The position numbers and the translations under genes were made by a program. Below, one piece after another: positions 25,525-38,110 of a DNA stretch of 64,000 nt; within the stretch, counting starts at the first letter, position 1, and every line of letters begins with the position of its first letter. The stretch is from Acanthochromis polyacanthus (lineage: Eukaryota > Chordata > Actinopteri > Pomacentridae). Under the pieces are notes generated by a model, which was not told where the DNA came from, ran no database searches, and was given only the letters and a program-made list of their open reading frames with translations. The DNA lies in NCBI RefSeq assembly GCF_021347895.1, contig NC_067117.1, forward strand, positions 19,598,858 to 19,662,857, given 5' to 3'.

Positions 25525-26339
25525 AAGCCATATGGAGTTTCATATTTGTTAGTTCAAGTGTCACTTTCTCTTGAGCCACAGTGTCAAAGTTCATTGAGTC
25601 GCTCACTGTAAAGCACATCCACACATGTTGATTTGAGTCTTTGAGTAAAAATCGCAACACACGCCTAGGATGCCATGGTAACGAAGCAGTCTGGAGGTGA
25701 GCTGTGAACAGCAGCAAGGTGCAACCCGCTGGTACTGAAGCGTCTTTCTTAGAACACTCATTGGCAGGGGTGTTTATTCACATCAGAGTTATTCTTTTAA
25801 TTCTATCCCACAGGTTTTTTTTTTAACTGCAAGCTACTGTAGGTTACCTGAGGGGGAAATCCACACTCTTGGCGAGACGGCATATTTTACAGAAGTATAA
25901 TGACCTTGGGCTGCTCACTGGAGAATTAAAACAAAAAGACTCATTTGTGCAGTCATGAGCCAAATGCTGCAGGTGGAACAATACGAAAATGCTGGCAGTG
26001 AATCGGACTGCTTTGCAAACAAGTGTGCCGACTTCTCCTACAATGAAGTAATTTAGAGAGGCTGTGTGTGCAGACTGTGGTGGCCGATGCTGGATGCTGT
26101 GCATTTCATTAAATATATATATCTCTACTGTAGATGCCACCAGAAGCAGAGTCTGCACAAGCACAGGCTGTGCTTTGAGAAAAGGGAGGCAGGATTTCCT
26201 GTGCAATAACACTTGCCTAAGCAGCGTCCGACTTTTCTACTGACATTTGCTTTTCTGTCTTGAAAGGACAGGCATTTCCATCTTATGTTTTAGACAGCCT
26301 GTCCTCAAACAAAAAACGATCACATAGGTCGTCTGTACT
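25525..26339. other. Non-coding stretch, nothing recognised
   Basis: The open frames of 67-122 residues on the minus strand have no recognisable domain. No repeat was identified. Confidence 0.4.
25669..25682. promoter_or_regulatory. Weak RFX X-box-like motif
   Basis: GATGCCATGGTAAC differs from the GTTGCCATGGTAAC palindrome at one or two positions. Motif evidence only. Confidence 0.2.
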
Positions 26340-26598
26340 CGCCCGTATTACTACCGAGTGTTACGTTTTGACGTTAAGCGACCTCTAGCAGTTGAGTAAA
26401 TATCAACACTCCGGTGTCGCCGGTGAAACGTCACCATGAACAAACTTTTATCTAACACTATCCCTAACCATAACCATAAACCTAAACCTGTGTTGCGAAA
26501 GTGAGGAAAAATCCATTTCGCGAGGGAAAAGCCGTTTAGGGAATTAAATCCCGTAATGCGTTCCTTTTCCCCGTAGGGGCGCTAACGTAAATACGTGA
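26340..26598. repeat. CpG-bearing unassigned repeat-like block next to Tc1
   Basis: The block differs from its surroundings in carrying several CpGs, a run of CCCTAACCATAACCATAAACCTAAACC type near 26459-26490, and CCCCGTAGGGGCGCTAACG near 26569-26588. It ends where Tc1 coding sequence begins. I suspect another fish repeat but cannot name it. Confidence 0.3.
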
Positions 26599-27366
26599 AT
26601 TCTGGTTACACTGTTCAGGGCAGATGGCAGACAGCGTGTGTGGCATCGTGTGGGTGAGCGGTTTTCTGATGTCAATGTTGTGGATGGAGTGGCCCATGGT
26701 GGCGGTGGGGTTATGGTATGGACAGGCATCTGTTATGGACGAAGAACACAGGTGCATTTTATTGATGGCATTTTGAATGCACAGAGATACCGTGATGAGA
26801 TCCTGAGGCCCATTGTTGTGCCAAACATCCAAGAACATCACCTCATGTTGCAGCAGGATAATGCACGGCCCCATGTTGCAAAGATCTGTACACAATTCTT
26901 GGAAGCTGAAAACGTCCCAGTTCTTGCATGGCCAGCATACTCACCGGACATGTCACCCATTGAGCATGTTTGGGATGCTCTGGATCGGCGTATACGACAG
27001 CGTGTACCAGTTCTCGCCAATATCCAGCAACTTCGCACAGCCATTAAAAGGAGTGGGAACCCCCCCCCCCCCTAAATAAAACAAAACTGCACCTTTCAGA
27101 GTGGCCTTTTATTGTGGGCAGTGTAAGGCACACCTGTGCACTAATCATGGTGTCTAATCAGCATCTTGATATGGCACACCTGTGAGCTGGGATGGATTAT
27201 CTCAGCAAAGGAGAAGTGCTCACTATCACAGATTTAGACAGATTTGTGAACAATATTTGAGAGAAATGCTGATATTGTGTATGTGGAAAATTTTTAGATC
27301 TTTGAGTTCATCTCATAAAAAATGGGAGCAAAAACAAAAGTGTTGCATTTATATTTTTGATGAGTG
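26599..27366 (+). mobile_element. Broken Tc1/mariner element
   Basis: Transposase coding starts abruptly at about 26602, and the right terminal sequence runs to about 27366. The 3' flank of about 290 bp ends GTTGCATTTATATTTTTGAT, GAGTG and then TA (27367-27368), as expected for a Tc1 inverted-repeat end with a TA target. The left inverted repeat and N-terminal coding are gone. A C13 run (27061-27073) then joins the truncated transposase directly to 3' non-coding sequence. The element is immobile on its own. Confidence 0.85.
26602..27075 (+). pseudogene. Tc1-family transposase, C-terminal catalytic part
   Basis: The frame encodes the later part of a DDE/D Tc1 transposase, which cuts and pastes the element at TA sites. 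It shows LFRADGRQRVWHRVGERF, then GGGGVMVWTGICYG, the second catalytic aspartate in LQQDNARPH, and the catalytic glutamate in WPAYSPDMSPIEHVWD (the DD34E pattern). The first catalytic aspartate and both helix-turn-helix domains lie upstream of the breakpoint and are missing. A stop sits just upstream at 26596-26598. The last 30-odd residues after AIKRSGN are replaced by proline codons from a C run. The frame is otherwise uninterrupted, suggesting fairly recent loss. Confidence 0.85.
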
Positions 27367-27368
27367 TA

Positions 27369-30300
27369 GCTCATGGAGTCAAATGACAAAAGCAATGTTT
27401 GTGTGGTGATACATGACTTTTTCAAAGTGAAACAGACAGTTTAGAATATGATTGACAATATTCTGATGTAACTTGATAAATGCTCTTTAATGATGTTAAT
27501 CCTGTAGGTTCTATGAATTACATTTCACAAAAATGACACAGCGTAACTCACATGAAACTTGAAGCCGTCACATTTGACTAAATGAATGTTCAGTTACATT
27601 TGCATGTAATGTAATCAAAAATATGTAATATTTCTCTCTAATTCCAAACTATTTACTCTGAAGCACACATACAGGAATCATCAGTGTATAGAGATATAAA
27701 TGAAACAAAGTCTGCCCTTCTAAAACTGTAATTTTGGTATTTTGACTCTGTTGTGCAACCTGCTGTATTAAATCACTTGTCTAAGAGTAGATAACACTCA
27801 CTAATACCTACGTACTTTGTGTTCAAACTCATGAAGAAATTGTGAATATCTGGTGCATGTCAGTCCTTTAGTTTGAAGTTGCCAGAAGGGTTTAAAACAC
27901 ATCCTACATGAGCTGGTACTCTGCACTGGAAGTCTTGCACTCATGTGCAATAAAGCATTTTTCAAGTGTGTTACTTTCAGTTTTTAGCCTCGTAGTGATT
28001 CAAAATAAAGCTACGTGTCGGTGATAAAACCTGACTGAAGCTGGCTGCAGGACAAAGACTTAACAGTATCATGTGCAGGTGGTCTGCTTCTGCACAACAA
28101 TGTCCATTTTGGGTTTTTACCCTGAGGCCACTGGGTTGTGAAAAACAGTGATGTCTCTCTCTACATGGGATCTTGTGTCCACGCCACCTTCTCAATAATT
28201 CAATGGAAAGAGGAGACGTCAGCTCCTGTATAATTACTGTGTGAGGGTGACAAGCTCCTCTGTCAAGGGCAAGACGGGACCGAGCTTTCTGCAGCGCTGC
28301 AGAGAGCTAAAAGGCACAGTAACTGTACTGTTGATGACAAAAGCTTCAGCTACGATAAGATGATGAAACTGCAGGTAATTTGTGTGGAAAACACTGCGAC
28401 AACATGCACTGTGTTTGTTTGTCAGTAAGAACTCAACACAGTGAGAAATCATTGCAAAGCAGCTTCAGCAGAGCAGCATTCTTCACTTTACTCCTAAAAA
28501 AAGGAATCATTAGACACAGGTGCTACGTTTCATTTATAAGCACATTAATGTGCGTTGTGGGTTTTGGGTTTGTTCTGTGCATTCTCAGCAGTAGAGAGGC
28601 AACGTGATCCATCACTGTTAGGCAGAGAGGTACAGTATGTGAGATCTGATTTCAGCTCTGGGCCCAGCTGAGATGACAGACTCTGTTAAATATAACACCA
28701 GGCAAACCCCAAACTTCCTGCTCAGAGAAAACCCTCAGCATAAGCATACCTGCCAAGATATGACTAAAACTGTTACTGTCACTGAGACCTAAAACCTGGC
28801 ATAGGCAAAGGCTTGGCATCAGGCCCCCAGTTTTAAATGAGCTAGACAAAGTAGGCAGTCATTAGAAGTAGACATTTTGACATACTGTCTCCCATGGGTA
28901 CCCAGGAAAATGTCTGGACCAAAATGCATCAAGTCTCCCAGAGCGAGAGTGCTGATTTGGAACCACTGAGAAGGCCCCCTAACTGTCTCATTCGTCCTAA
29001 TGTAAAAGGCTGGGCTGATCCAAGACTGCACCGATGATGAAACTCTTCTCACAGATCTGAAAGCATACAGAATGTTCTAAACATTCAAGGGCACCTCGAG
29101 GATTTCATTAAAACATCTTATATATAGTATTTGTCACAACATTTGAGAAATATTGTGGACCTCAAATATTTCTCATATTCCGCCTCCGCCATGAAGCTTA
29201 AATCTTTTTAAATTATACTCTATAGCATCTCACTATAAGTCGTGAAACAGTCTACAGCCATTACAGCAGCTTTTTCAGGATATAGTTTGACACACGCTAC
29301 CCTAACATGTGCACAGTGAAAGGACTGTCATGCTAATGTTTGCCAAGTATGACCTTTACCATATTTACTACCTTGTGATGCTTTTCAAGACAACTCAGAA
29401 CTCAAATATGTCTCAGAAATGGCTCATTCAGTATAAAGTGTACACTGGGCTACTTGGCATTTGATAAATGAAAATAACAGAGGCTACTGGAAACATATAA
29501 TGTAAATGGTACTTGGAAGGCCATTGTGTGCACTATTCTGACCAAATCAATGTTGAGCATTATGTGTGAAGCCTCATACTCAGGGTTTACTCTTTTCCTT
29601 TTCTGTTGCTGTCAGAGGAAATTCTCAATTTTAGACATTTTTAAATTAACTTGAAATTCAGATTCCCTAGCTTGCAAATTCCCCAGTATAAATTTTGTGT
29701 GCTAGTAAAGTGCAAAAACACAGATAGGGCTGCTGGGCGTGTCATTAGCTTCGTAGCTATCAGTCACATTTCAATAAATAGCAAAACTGTCGGCCTGCTA
29801 GTGGCAGTAGAGCACAGTTCAGAGGTCAGCCAGAGTTCTTAGGCTTCATCCTCTGGGGATCTTGTCATAAATATAGTCATAAAGTTATAAATATAGTCAT
29901 AAATACTTGCAGCCATTTGCAAGTTCATCCAAAACACTTCATCTCAGGATCTCATAGGAACTCGCTTGAATCACACAGCTGCAGCATGAGGTAGAAATAT
30001 TTTCTGACACGATAGAGGAGCGTAGCTTTGTGATACTTTTCAAGCCATTTGTCCTAATATTATCTCAAGCCCACACACTGAGCAGAAGAGTGTGACTGCA
30101 GTTTAAAGTGAGACGAACTTGTACAAGTAGAAAGATCAAAGCTTCCTCCTTTTCCTCATTTCTCTTCCTCCTTCTCTCCTTCACTGTCCCCAAGATCTCA
30201 ACTGACTGTGAAGTGAAAAGGGGAAAAAATATATCAAAAGAAAGTCACGACACAAGTTCCTGTAATTTTTGATCATAATGGAATGTTTAATCAAAAGGGT

Positions 30301-30552
30301 GGTGTTTGCTGGTCTCCCTGCCTTGTGCACCCTCAGGGTGCACACATCAGAAGCCGGTCACATTAAGAGTTTCACGGCGGCAGAGAGACGACACAAAGAG
30401 GCTGTTTGTCACTAATTAGGTTCAGTTTGCCTCACCTAGATTTTAATTATGATCGGGTTCTTCAAAAACTTCCGCACCAAATATCTTGGTGCCTTCTTTC
30501 AAGCTTCCTAAAAAGATAGAAGGGAGGAGAAAAGCTCATCTGCTAACTAGTT
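27369..30552. other. Non-coding stretch, nothing recognised
   Basis: No gene or repeat family was identified. A short direct repeat, ATAAATATAGTCATAAA, occurs at about 29868 and 29891. The frames are short and unfamiliar. Confidence 0.4.
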
Positions 30553-30559
30553 TAGCATG

Positions 30560-30822
30560 AATAGAATAGAATAGAATAGAAATACTTTATTAATCAGCAA
30601 GGGGAAATTCTGTTGTTACAATAGCTAGAAAAAATAGTGCAGTGCCTACCACCACAATACAAATAAATAAGAAATAAGAAAAATGCAGTACAAACAAAAA
30701 GCACAATAAAGTAGAAAATATACTATGATTTGAAAAAATATTAAAGTGAAAAATGCATCACAAAGTGTCAAATGCAAACAATGAAAACATACAGTGAATG
30801 AGGAAATTAAAGTCCATTAAAG
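30560..30822 (-). mobile_element. LINE 3' fragment, minus strand, with 7-bp flanking repeat
   Basis: The left edge holds four AATAG units followed by AAATACTTTATTAATCAGCAAGGGGAAATT. On the minus strand this is the AATTTCCCC-TTG-ATTAATAAAGTATTTC ending of CR1/Rex-like LINEs, plus a (CTATT)n tail. TAGCATG lies at 30553-30559 and again at 30823-30829, a possible short target duplication. No coding remains. Confidence 0.6.
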
Positions 30823-30829
30823 TAGCATG

Positions 30830-32505
30830 TTGTTTGCCTACCTGACTCAATACAGCTTTTTGAATCTGACAGGAATCACTGAATATTTTTGTTTTTTGTT
30901 TTCTACTGCAATTAGACAACTTTTTCTCCTATGAAACGCCAAGTTAATCATAAGTATAGAAAACCTCATGCTTATGAGAGAAAAAATGTCACAAATGATC
31001 ATGGTTACATATTGGGTGTATTTTCACGGTGGTCCAACTTTCCTGCCGTAATCATAATTAGAGGAATCAGTCTTCAGGCTTACCGCTCATTCACTGCGAA
31101 CCAAACCGTTAGTTTTGAGATTTGTGAGCACCTTAAAATGATTCACAAGCGGCTGCAAATTATTATCTTACCAGTCCCCCCCCACTTTGACAGATTGCAG
31201 CCCAGAGGAAAACATTCAGCAGGATGAGGAGCTCTAGCACAGACAGGTGATTCACTTCTAATGGATGTTAATGTGGCAGACACGACTGAGGATATTCCCA
31301 GTGGTGTACACTTACAGTTAATTGATAACTGAGGTCTATGAAAAGATGCACATTAAATCATGGCCAATGAGCCGGCCTATAAGGTTGCAGCAATTTAAAG
31401 AACAAGTCTCCAGAGTCTCTTAAGGTTCCCCACAACTGAAATGCACTCTGAATGAATAATTAAGGCAGAAATATTCTTAAATTCATATTACCTTACTTAA
31501 GACATTTCAAATGTGCAGCATATGCATAACATTGAAATGCATAAACAAGTTAACCTCCACCAACTCCAGGTTACCCCATCCTCTAATGACTGTCTTGATG
31601 TCTCCTCGTGTTCCTGTTTGATTCGTATCTTTCCTAATGAGCCCATATGTTCAGATGTGAGATTTATTTAAATGTGGTATTTTGTCATAGTTAACATCAA
31701 CAGCCTGCGGCATGTTGCACATAGACTTTGATTCGCTTTGCTACCAACTCATTCCATAAAAGTTTAATCTACAGTAGAGGCACTTTATGTGCACGTGTTG
31801 CATGTTTACAATTGAAAAAAAAGCTTTTAAATAATCATAGTAATGCTACATTGCAATCATTGTGTGCGATGCTCTTTGCAGCTAGTGATTAGACTGGGTG
31901 GGGTGGTTGAAATTATAATACTAATGCCAAAGGTCTTAAATATTAATCATGATGCAAATGTGTGGCAAATGGGCTATATGCTAAAATCTGAGCAATCTGT
32001 GCAATGAACAACGCTACACAGTTGCATTACAATAGACAAAACTCATATCTAAGGCATGTGTAGCTTGGAATCGTTTGTCTGATCAACAGAAATGTGTGAA
32101 ATAAAATACAAGTTGGCTACTATGTGTGATTGAGATGCACATGGAAGATAAAGTGGTAAAGTGGTTCCATATCACAAGAAGATGTCAGAAGTAAGAATTA
32201 TGGCAATTTGTTTGACATGAAAGTCGTTATACTTTTACATTTGCCAGTGGAGCCTGTCAGTCATTATGCATGCTAATGTGTACGAATGCAAATGACAGTT
32301 TGCTGTCTATCTAGAAAATATCAGTCTGAACACTAAAGCAAAGAATTATGGGACAATTTTAATAATTTAACAGCTCTAAGCTTCATGCTTTGTTTATGTT
32401 ATATACATACTAGCACCTGTAAAGTCCCTCTGCAGTCATTGGTTACCCCTATAAACTCATCTCTGTCCCATTAAAATAATTTCTTGCTGCCTTAAATGTA
32501 ACTCT
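30830..32505. other. Non-coding stretch, nothing recognised
   Basis: AT-rich DNA without a recognisable gene. The 98-residue frame 30931-31227 has no family resemblance. Confidence 0.4.
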
Positions 32506-32510
32506 ACATT

Positions 32511-33462
32511 TGTCACAGATTTTAGAGTTGGACCTAAGCAGAGAGCCACACTACCAAGGCGGAGTGGAATGGAAATGACTTTTATTGCTAGAGGATGGAT
32601 AGTGGAGAGGAGTGAGAGAAGTCTGAATACGGGGAAAGGGTGAAGCAGGATGAGTCCAGGTTGGGGGGTTCCGGGGCCGGGGATCGGCGGTCGCCGCGGG
32701 TTCCGGGGGGGAACCAGAGTGTGGCGATGATGGTGGTTGGATCCCTGGCAGCCAGAGGCAGGCAAAGGACGGAGAGTCGGAGGGGAGGCAGACGCAGGGG
32801 GTGTGGAGAGACATCAGACACTGACGATCCGGGGGGCCGTGGTGGTGAATGGGCCAGGTGGCGGCTGACATCTTGCGGTCTCGTGGGAGACGCCGGGGTG
32901 GGGTGCCGGATGGATAGAGGAGCCAGAGGTGGGTCGGAGCCGGTGAATGGCTGGAGAATTCGGGAAGGGAGCTGAGAGGGGAATCCAGGAGGGGAACGAG
33001 CCGATCAGGGGATCCAGGAGAAACAGCTCGGTGCCGAATGAGTTCCAAGGGAGAATCAGGGAGGCAGAGCAGGTGAGAACCCGGACAGCTGGATCAAGGC
33101 AAGGCAGAAGACATGAAACACTAGAAACGTCAAACTTTTCAAAGAATCTCTGAGTGGCTAGAGAGCGACTAACTGTTAGGTTGAGTTCAACAATCTGGCA
33201 GGATGTGGAAGGTTCAGCCGGTCTTTATTGCAGCAGGTGTAATCATGACGATGAGTTGCAGCTGTCCGGGTCCCATGGTGAGGCTAATCACCTGAGTGGC
33301 GGCAGCTGTGAGGCCACCCTCCACTCAGGTGAAGCGCTGAGGAGAGAGAGCAGAGAGAGAGAGGAAGAGGAGAGCAAGAGAGGGAGAGAAAAAAGGAGGG
33401 AGATAGATAGGATGGGGTATTTGGGATGCCAGGCAGGAAGGGGTGAGGAGAGGGCCCTGACA
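32511..33462 (-). mobile_element. Solo LTR of a retrotransposon, 952 bp
   Basis: The block begins TGTCACAG and ends CCCTGACA, giving the TG...CA ends and short inverted repeat expected of an LTR. ACATT flanks it on both sides (32506-32510 and 33463-33467), a 5-bp duplication as made by Ty3/gypsy and related integrases. It is strikingly GC- and purine-rich compared with its neighbours. Orientation is taken as minus because AATAAA-type signals occur on that strand near 33221-33228 and 32580-32588. No internal coding region or second LTR is present, so it arose by recombination between two LTRs. The open frames of 60-172 residues inside are composition artefacts. Confidence 0.85.
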
Positions 33463-33467
33463 ACATT

Positions 33468-36400
33468 GTTGTTCCCTCTAGAAAATCCACTCTACACACC
33501 CGTTTGCTTTTTGCTGCAGCTCAGACAGACCAGCTCACCTTTGACTCTGATGAAAAACTGTAAAACTGCTCTATGCTACAAAATTACAGTTTGTAATATT
33601 GCAGTAGTAGTATTCAAACTGGAAATTGACTTTGTTCTTTACATTTGTTTCATCAAAGATTGTCATCAGTGAACTGTAATTTTAATGTGAAAATGCTCAG
33701 TCATGCCATTGACTGCTTATTACACTCATGATATTGCTTCTATCATATAAAAACACCATACGGAAATATTAATAAAATGAAGGGCTCTAACTTACAACAG
33801 ACTCAGACAAACACTGACCCAACATCATCATGGAGAACAATGTTTCTTTGTTATATGAGAAAACACCAATCAAGTGCTGCATCTTGACCCAGAAATGAAG
33901 ATAAACCAAAGTCCTGAAGGTATTTTGGCAAACACTTATTCAAACACCTTAAGCATCTTATCATGGCCTTTGATTCTCAACAGAAACAAACAACATATTT
34001 TTGTCGTCTGTTAGTGTTTTGCTATTTTGAGTTGTAGAGTGCATTAGCTTTGAACAGATATTACAGAAAGTTTCTCTGTGTCCCGATTTGATGGTGGCGT
34101 GTGCAGATGGCGTTGCTCCAGAACAGCCGAGGATCCTGAGAGCTGAAATGGGATTGAAGCGATTGCACAAACAGATCAGACAGGTTTAGCCAGATGATAT
34201 CCTGTACCCCTGCAACCCAGCAGTCAGCCATCTTGTTGTTAGCCAATTAATGGCTCATTACCAGTTTAGCTCGAGCTGCACCACCTCGGGTTACAAGGCC
34301 ACCAAACCTGCACTTCACCCGCTGGCTCAAATCTGATTAGTTTCACCTAATTGGCACAGATCAGATGTTTTTTTGGCTTTTAAGTAAGAAGGATCCAGTT
34401 TCATGGGAAGAGAAAGAGATGACACTGATGACTGGTAAACAGTGATCGTCTTACAGGTTTTGAGAATTAAAACAAATATTCTTTGTTAGTTTTTTTTAAG
34501 TCTGTGTCTCTAGCTCATTATAGCTCATCTGCTGATGTGTTATCTTTATATCGGGAATGACTGGAAAGTCAATGTAGTGCCAGTGTACAGAACTGAGATC
34601 ATTTTAGTGTGCATGAATGTGGCGATTGTGTTTTGTAGATAGAAAAGCTGCAGAATCTGTGAATCAATCCGTTTGTCTTTTTATGTTTTGTGTACAAAAA
34701 TAATGCAAGCAGCCTTGCCTAGTTGTACGTTTTTACAGAATTGTATGCACACGTCTGCACAAATTCAGGTTAATGTATTTATTGTGTATTTCTAAGGACA
34801 ATTGGGACTCTCTTCACGCCATGATCAGTTGGTTGTTGCATCTCTCTGCTCATGTAAAATGTTTGTTGTTCTTGCCAAATATGGGCCCATTAATAGTTCA
34901 TGAATTAGAAAAAGGCAAATTGTGAGCAAAACAGCAGCATCCCACCGAACAATCATGTGTACATTTATTTAATATTCTTAGTGCTCTCAGCACAAGCCTC
35001 TCGGCCTGTGCATTGTCGAGTGAAGCCGTGACAGCTAAGATGAATCTGGCTCACTTAAAAAACCATCACTGAGCACTGTAGACAAAACAACTTTTTGGTT
35101 GTACAATGTAGGTAACTGTAAGTTGTTGTTTTTTTTAGCTCCTTCAGGCTGCTATGGCTTTATGTTGACTTTGTGATAATGCAACTGTGTTGAACAGAAT
35201 AGAAGTGATGGCAAATTTTGCATATTACCTCTGATCTAGGTTTTCTTAAGGCTAATGCTGTATTTCATTCTGCATGAAAAATATTCCCATGAGAATTTAC
35301 GCCAGGCCTGAAGTGGACAAGATGAACATGAGACACACTAACTCGGAGCTAATCAATGTGTTAGTGTTTAAATGTGAGATAGAGAATGGCTTTGTCCAGA
35401 GGCCTTTCACATGGTAAGTGAGGCTAATCTCTTAGTACTACTATGGCCAAACTAACCGTTTCTAAAGGCAGACAGTGGGCTTTTGAAAGCAATTGAAAGC
35501 TGGGTGGTGTGATAGGATAAATTTTCTGGCAAGTGTTGAAATTCAGCTGCTCTTTTATTCGCATTGCACACACAAATATCTTTATCTTTCTCAATCAAAA
35601 ATACACATTCCCCCTACTTCTTTCAAACACAGTCTTTCTCTCTCACACACACACAGTCAGCACATGGGCCAGGTGGTGTGGTTAGTGCCAGAGCTTGCTC
35701 TCTGCTCTCCTGAGTGCAATCGGTAACCTGAGCTGCCTGTTTGAATAACTCAGTTATCCCAAAAGCTTCCTCACTGCAGCGACATCATGGAACAGTGCCC
35801 AAAACACACTTTCTCTAAGCTCCTAATATTCTCTGACTGCATGATGAATATTGAAATGCAGCTTTGAAAGTCACTTTTGCTGTCTTGAGGTTGTATTTCA
35901 TAAGAGAAGAGTAAGAATTAAAAGTTGCTTGGATAGCCTTACGGGCGCAGCTTGTATCGAAAATCTGTCATCGAAGTGTCACTCAGTGTAAGTTAATCTG
36001 TGCAAATGTGTCAGCTGATGGGATACGACAGGAAGGCCCCGGGCCTCCTTATTTAATTAGGAGCCCGCCTTGTTTTGTGGAACTCACAACCAAACCTGTC
36101 TCCCATCATCTCCAGGGCATTTTCTAATTTGAACAGCATTCACTGTAAATTTAGCTGAGATATTTTCTGCCATAGATGGAACCTGCAGGTGTCCAATGTC
36201 CTGCACCACATCAGGTCTGCAGTAAAGTGTAGCTGTCAAGGCTAAACTATTAATGTCACTCAGTTGGCCTGCAACTATTTGGCATCACCCTTTGCCCCAT
36301 CGCCAACACTGTTGGGTCTCCAAACAGTCCTGCCCAGGTTCTTCCTTTATTTTTCTTTTTTTGTATGTCTTTTGCTTGCTTTAACTCTGAATGAGAGAAG

Positions 36401-37380
36401 TGCTTTAAAAATGATCCTGATGATGATAATGATTGTGACAATGATGATTTAGTAGTTTCATGATTATTAATTGTTGCATAGTTAGTCAAGAAGCACAATC
36501 TGTTTTAGGTAAATTTTTGTATGTTTTTACTTTTATTAGTTTGCAATAACTTTGAATATGTTCTTGTTACCAAATTTTGTCAAAAATAATTTATCGATCA
36601 CTTCTGAGAGTATGAGTGTGATATATGCAATGCCTTGTCGTAGCATCAGTTTTCTGACTTTGTATTTGATAATGCCTAAAATATGATGATTTCATTATGA
36701 TACAGTGATGAAAAGTACTCGTATATTTATTTTCATTTTTATCTTATTTCAACAGTCTATTTACTGGATATTCATATTCAGACACAGTATGCTGTTAGCT
36801 CTTTACAGCACGACTGAGAGAGTGACTGCTGGAAACATAAAGTAAAGCAATAAAAAAATTCGGTCATTTAAATCTTGTAAGCATATATTAACTTCCAGAA
36901 CCTCAAAACTTGACAGTTGAAAGGCATGCCATCTTTTTAAAAAGACACAGCTTTTTAGAGAATTGTTGAATTTTCAACTTTCCAACAGTACTAGGACTAA
37001 TCATCTGTGACATTTTCCATTAGAAAACTTCTAGGTTTAATATTGTGATATGTTATCTAAATCAAGTTAACCTACATGTCTCATTTAAAAATTTGTCAAA
37101 ACCAAAATGTGTGCTTTAGTCAGATTCGATGTATAATGAAATGCTTCTGCACTTCTTTTCTCAACTGTGAAACCATTCAACTTTTCAGCTGAACTGGGAT
37201 GTACTGCAGGCTGTGTGTATACAGAGACGATAGGAGACAAGAATGGAAACAAATTAAACATGTAAATAGTAAAATATGTATAATATGTAGAGCCACTGCT
37301 TCCCCCTAGTTTTAATAATTGATGTGGGTCATTGGCGAAAATATTGTGTTTTTCAGTTATTGTAAAATAATTAACGAAAA
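33468..37380. other. Non-coding stretch, nothing firm
   Basis: No gene is supported. Minus frames at 33961-34246 and 37085-37432 have no family match. A possible homeodomain-core hairpin lies at 36040-36068. The segment from about 35955 to 36110 looks like low-repeat sequence that could be conserved. Confidence 0.4.
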
Positions 37381-37394
37381 GAATGAGGGATTGA

Positions 37395-37560
37395 CCATTA
37401 TAGGTTTTTTTTGGGGAAGATACCAATGCCAATTATTGGTAATCAAGAAAGGCTGATAACCACTATTTGGAACCAATATACCATAAATGTAATGTTTCAA
37501 CAACATGTGAGAGCAGGGAACCTATTATTCAAATCCAGACTTATTTATTAATAAGGGTGA
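37395..37560. mobile_element. Possible hAT-like transposon fragment
   Basis: The segment carries imperfect alternations of CCAAT/ATTGG (ACCAATGCCAATTATTGG, GCTGATAACC, TTTGGAACCAATAT). From memory these resemble the sub-terminal repeats of some teleost hAT elements. No terminus or duplication was found. Confidence 0.25.
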
Positions 37561-37951
37561 CTATAACTGAATATGTGAAATAGAAACTGGAGTGATTGAA
37601 TTAGGACACTGTCCTCTGTCTATGTGGGATTGACTGAGACCGATCAGTTTGTCTCCTGCAGTTACGTCTGCTCTTCTTCTCTATTTTCTTAATTTTTCAC
37701 TTTTTTTCAGACTGTTTCAAGTTAATCTGTGATGGCGTTCTAACTTAGCCGCTAGCCATTAGCACAGAGCATCTTAATAGCATAGCACTATCGAACATCT
37801 AATTTCCTGGTTTGTGCGCTTATGTTTCTTGTTCAGGTTTTGGGCTCTCTGCTTGAGAGGCATTGCTGACACCACAGAGTGATACAGACAAAGAGAGGTG
37901 GCAGCACATTTCGTTTATCAACAATTGTTCAATACAAATACAGATACCTTT

Positions 37952-38110
37952 CATCCATTATCTATACACGGCTCAATCCTCTGTAGGGTCAAAGGGGGAT
38001 GGAGCCTAAAGCAGGTTTCACCCTGGACAGGCTGAGATTTGGGCCGAGATTTGAACCAAGAATCTTTAAGCTGTGAGGTGACAGTGCTAACCACAGCAGC
38101 ACCGTGTCAC
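37952..38110 (-). mobile_element. tRNA-derived SINE, internally deleted, minus strand
   Basis: The same family as 19072-19429 and 38569-38900. The tail side (CATCCATTATCTATACAC-G) and the head side (GTGCTAACCA at 38084-38093) are both present, but the middle roughly 190 bp is missing between CACCCTGGACAG and the B-box region. No clear flanking duplication was found. Confidence 0.65.

Noticed and set aside
32551..33672. 165- and 172-residue frames in GC-rich DNA
   Set aside because: They lie within or run out of the solo LTR, occur on both strands and show no domain.
33961..34246. Minus-strand frames that briefly resemble LINE-type protein
   Set aside because: No alignable motif beyond a few residues, so I could not support a transposon or retrogene.
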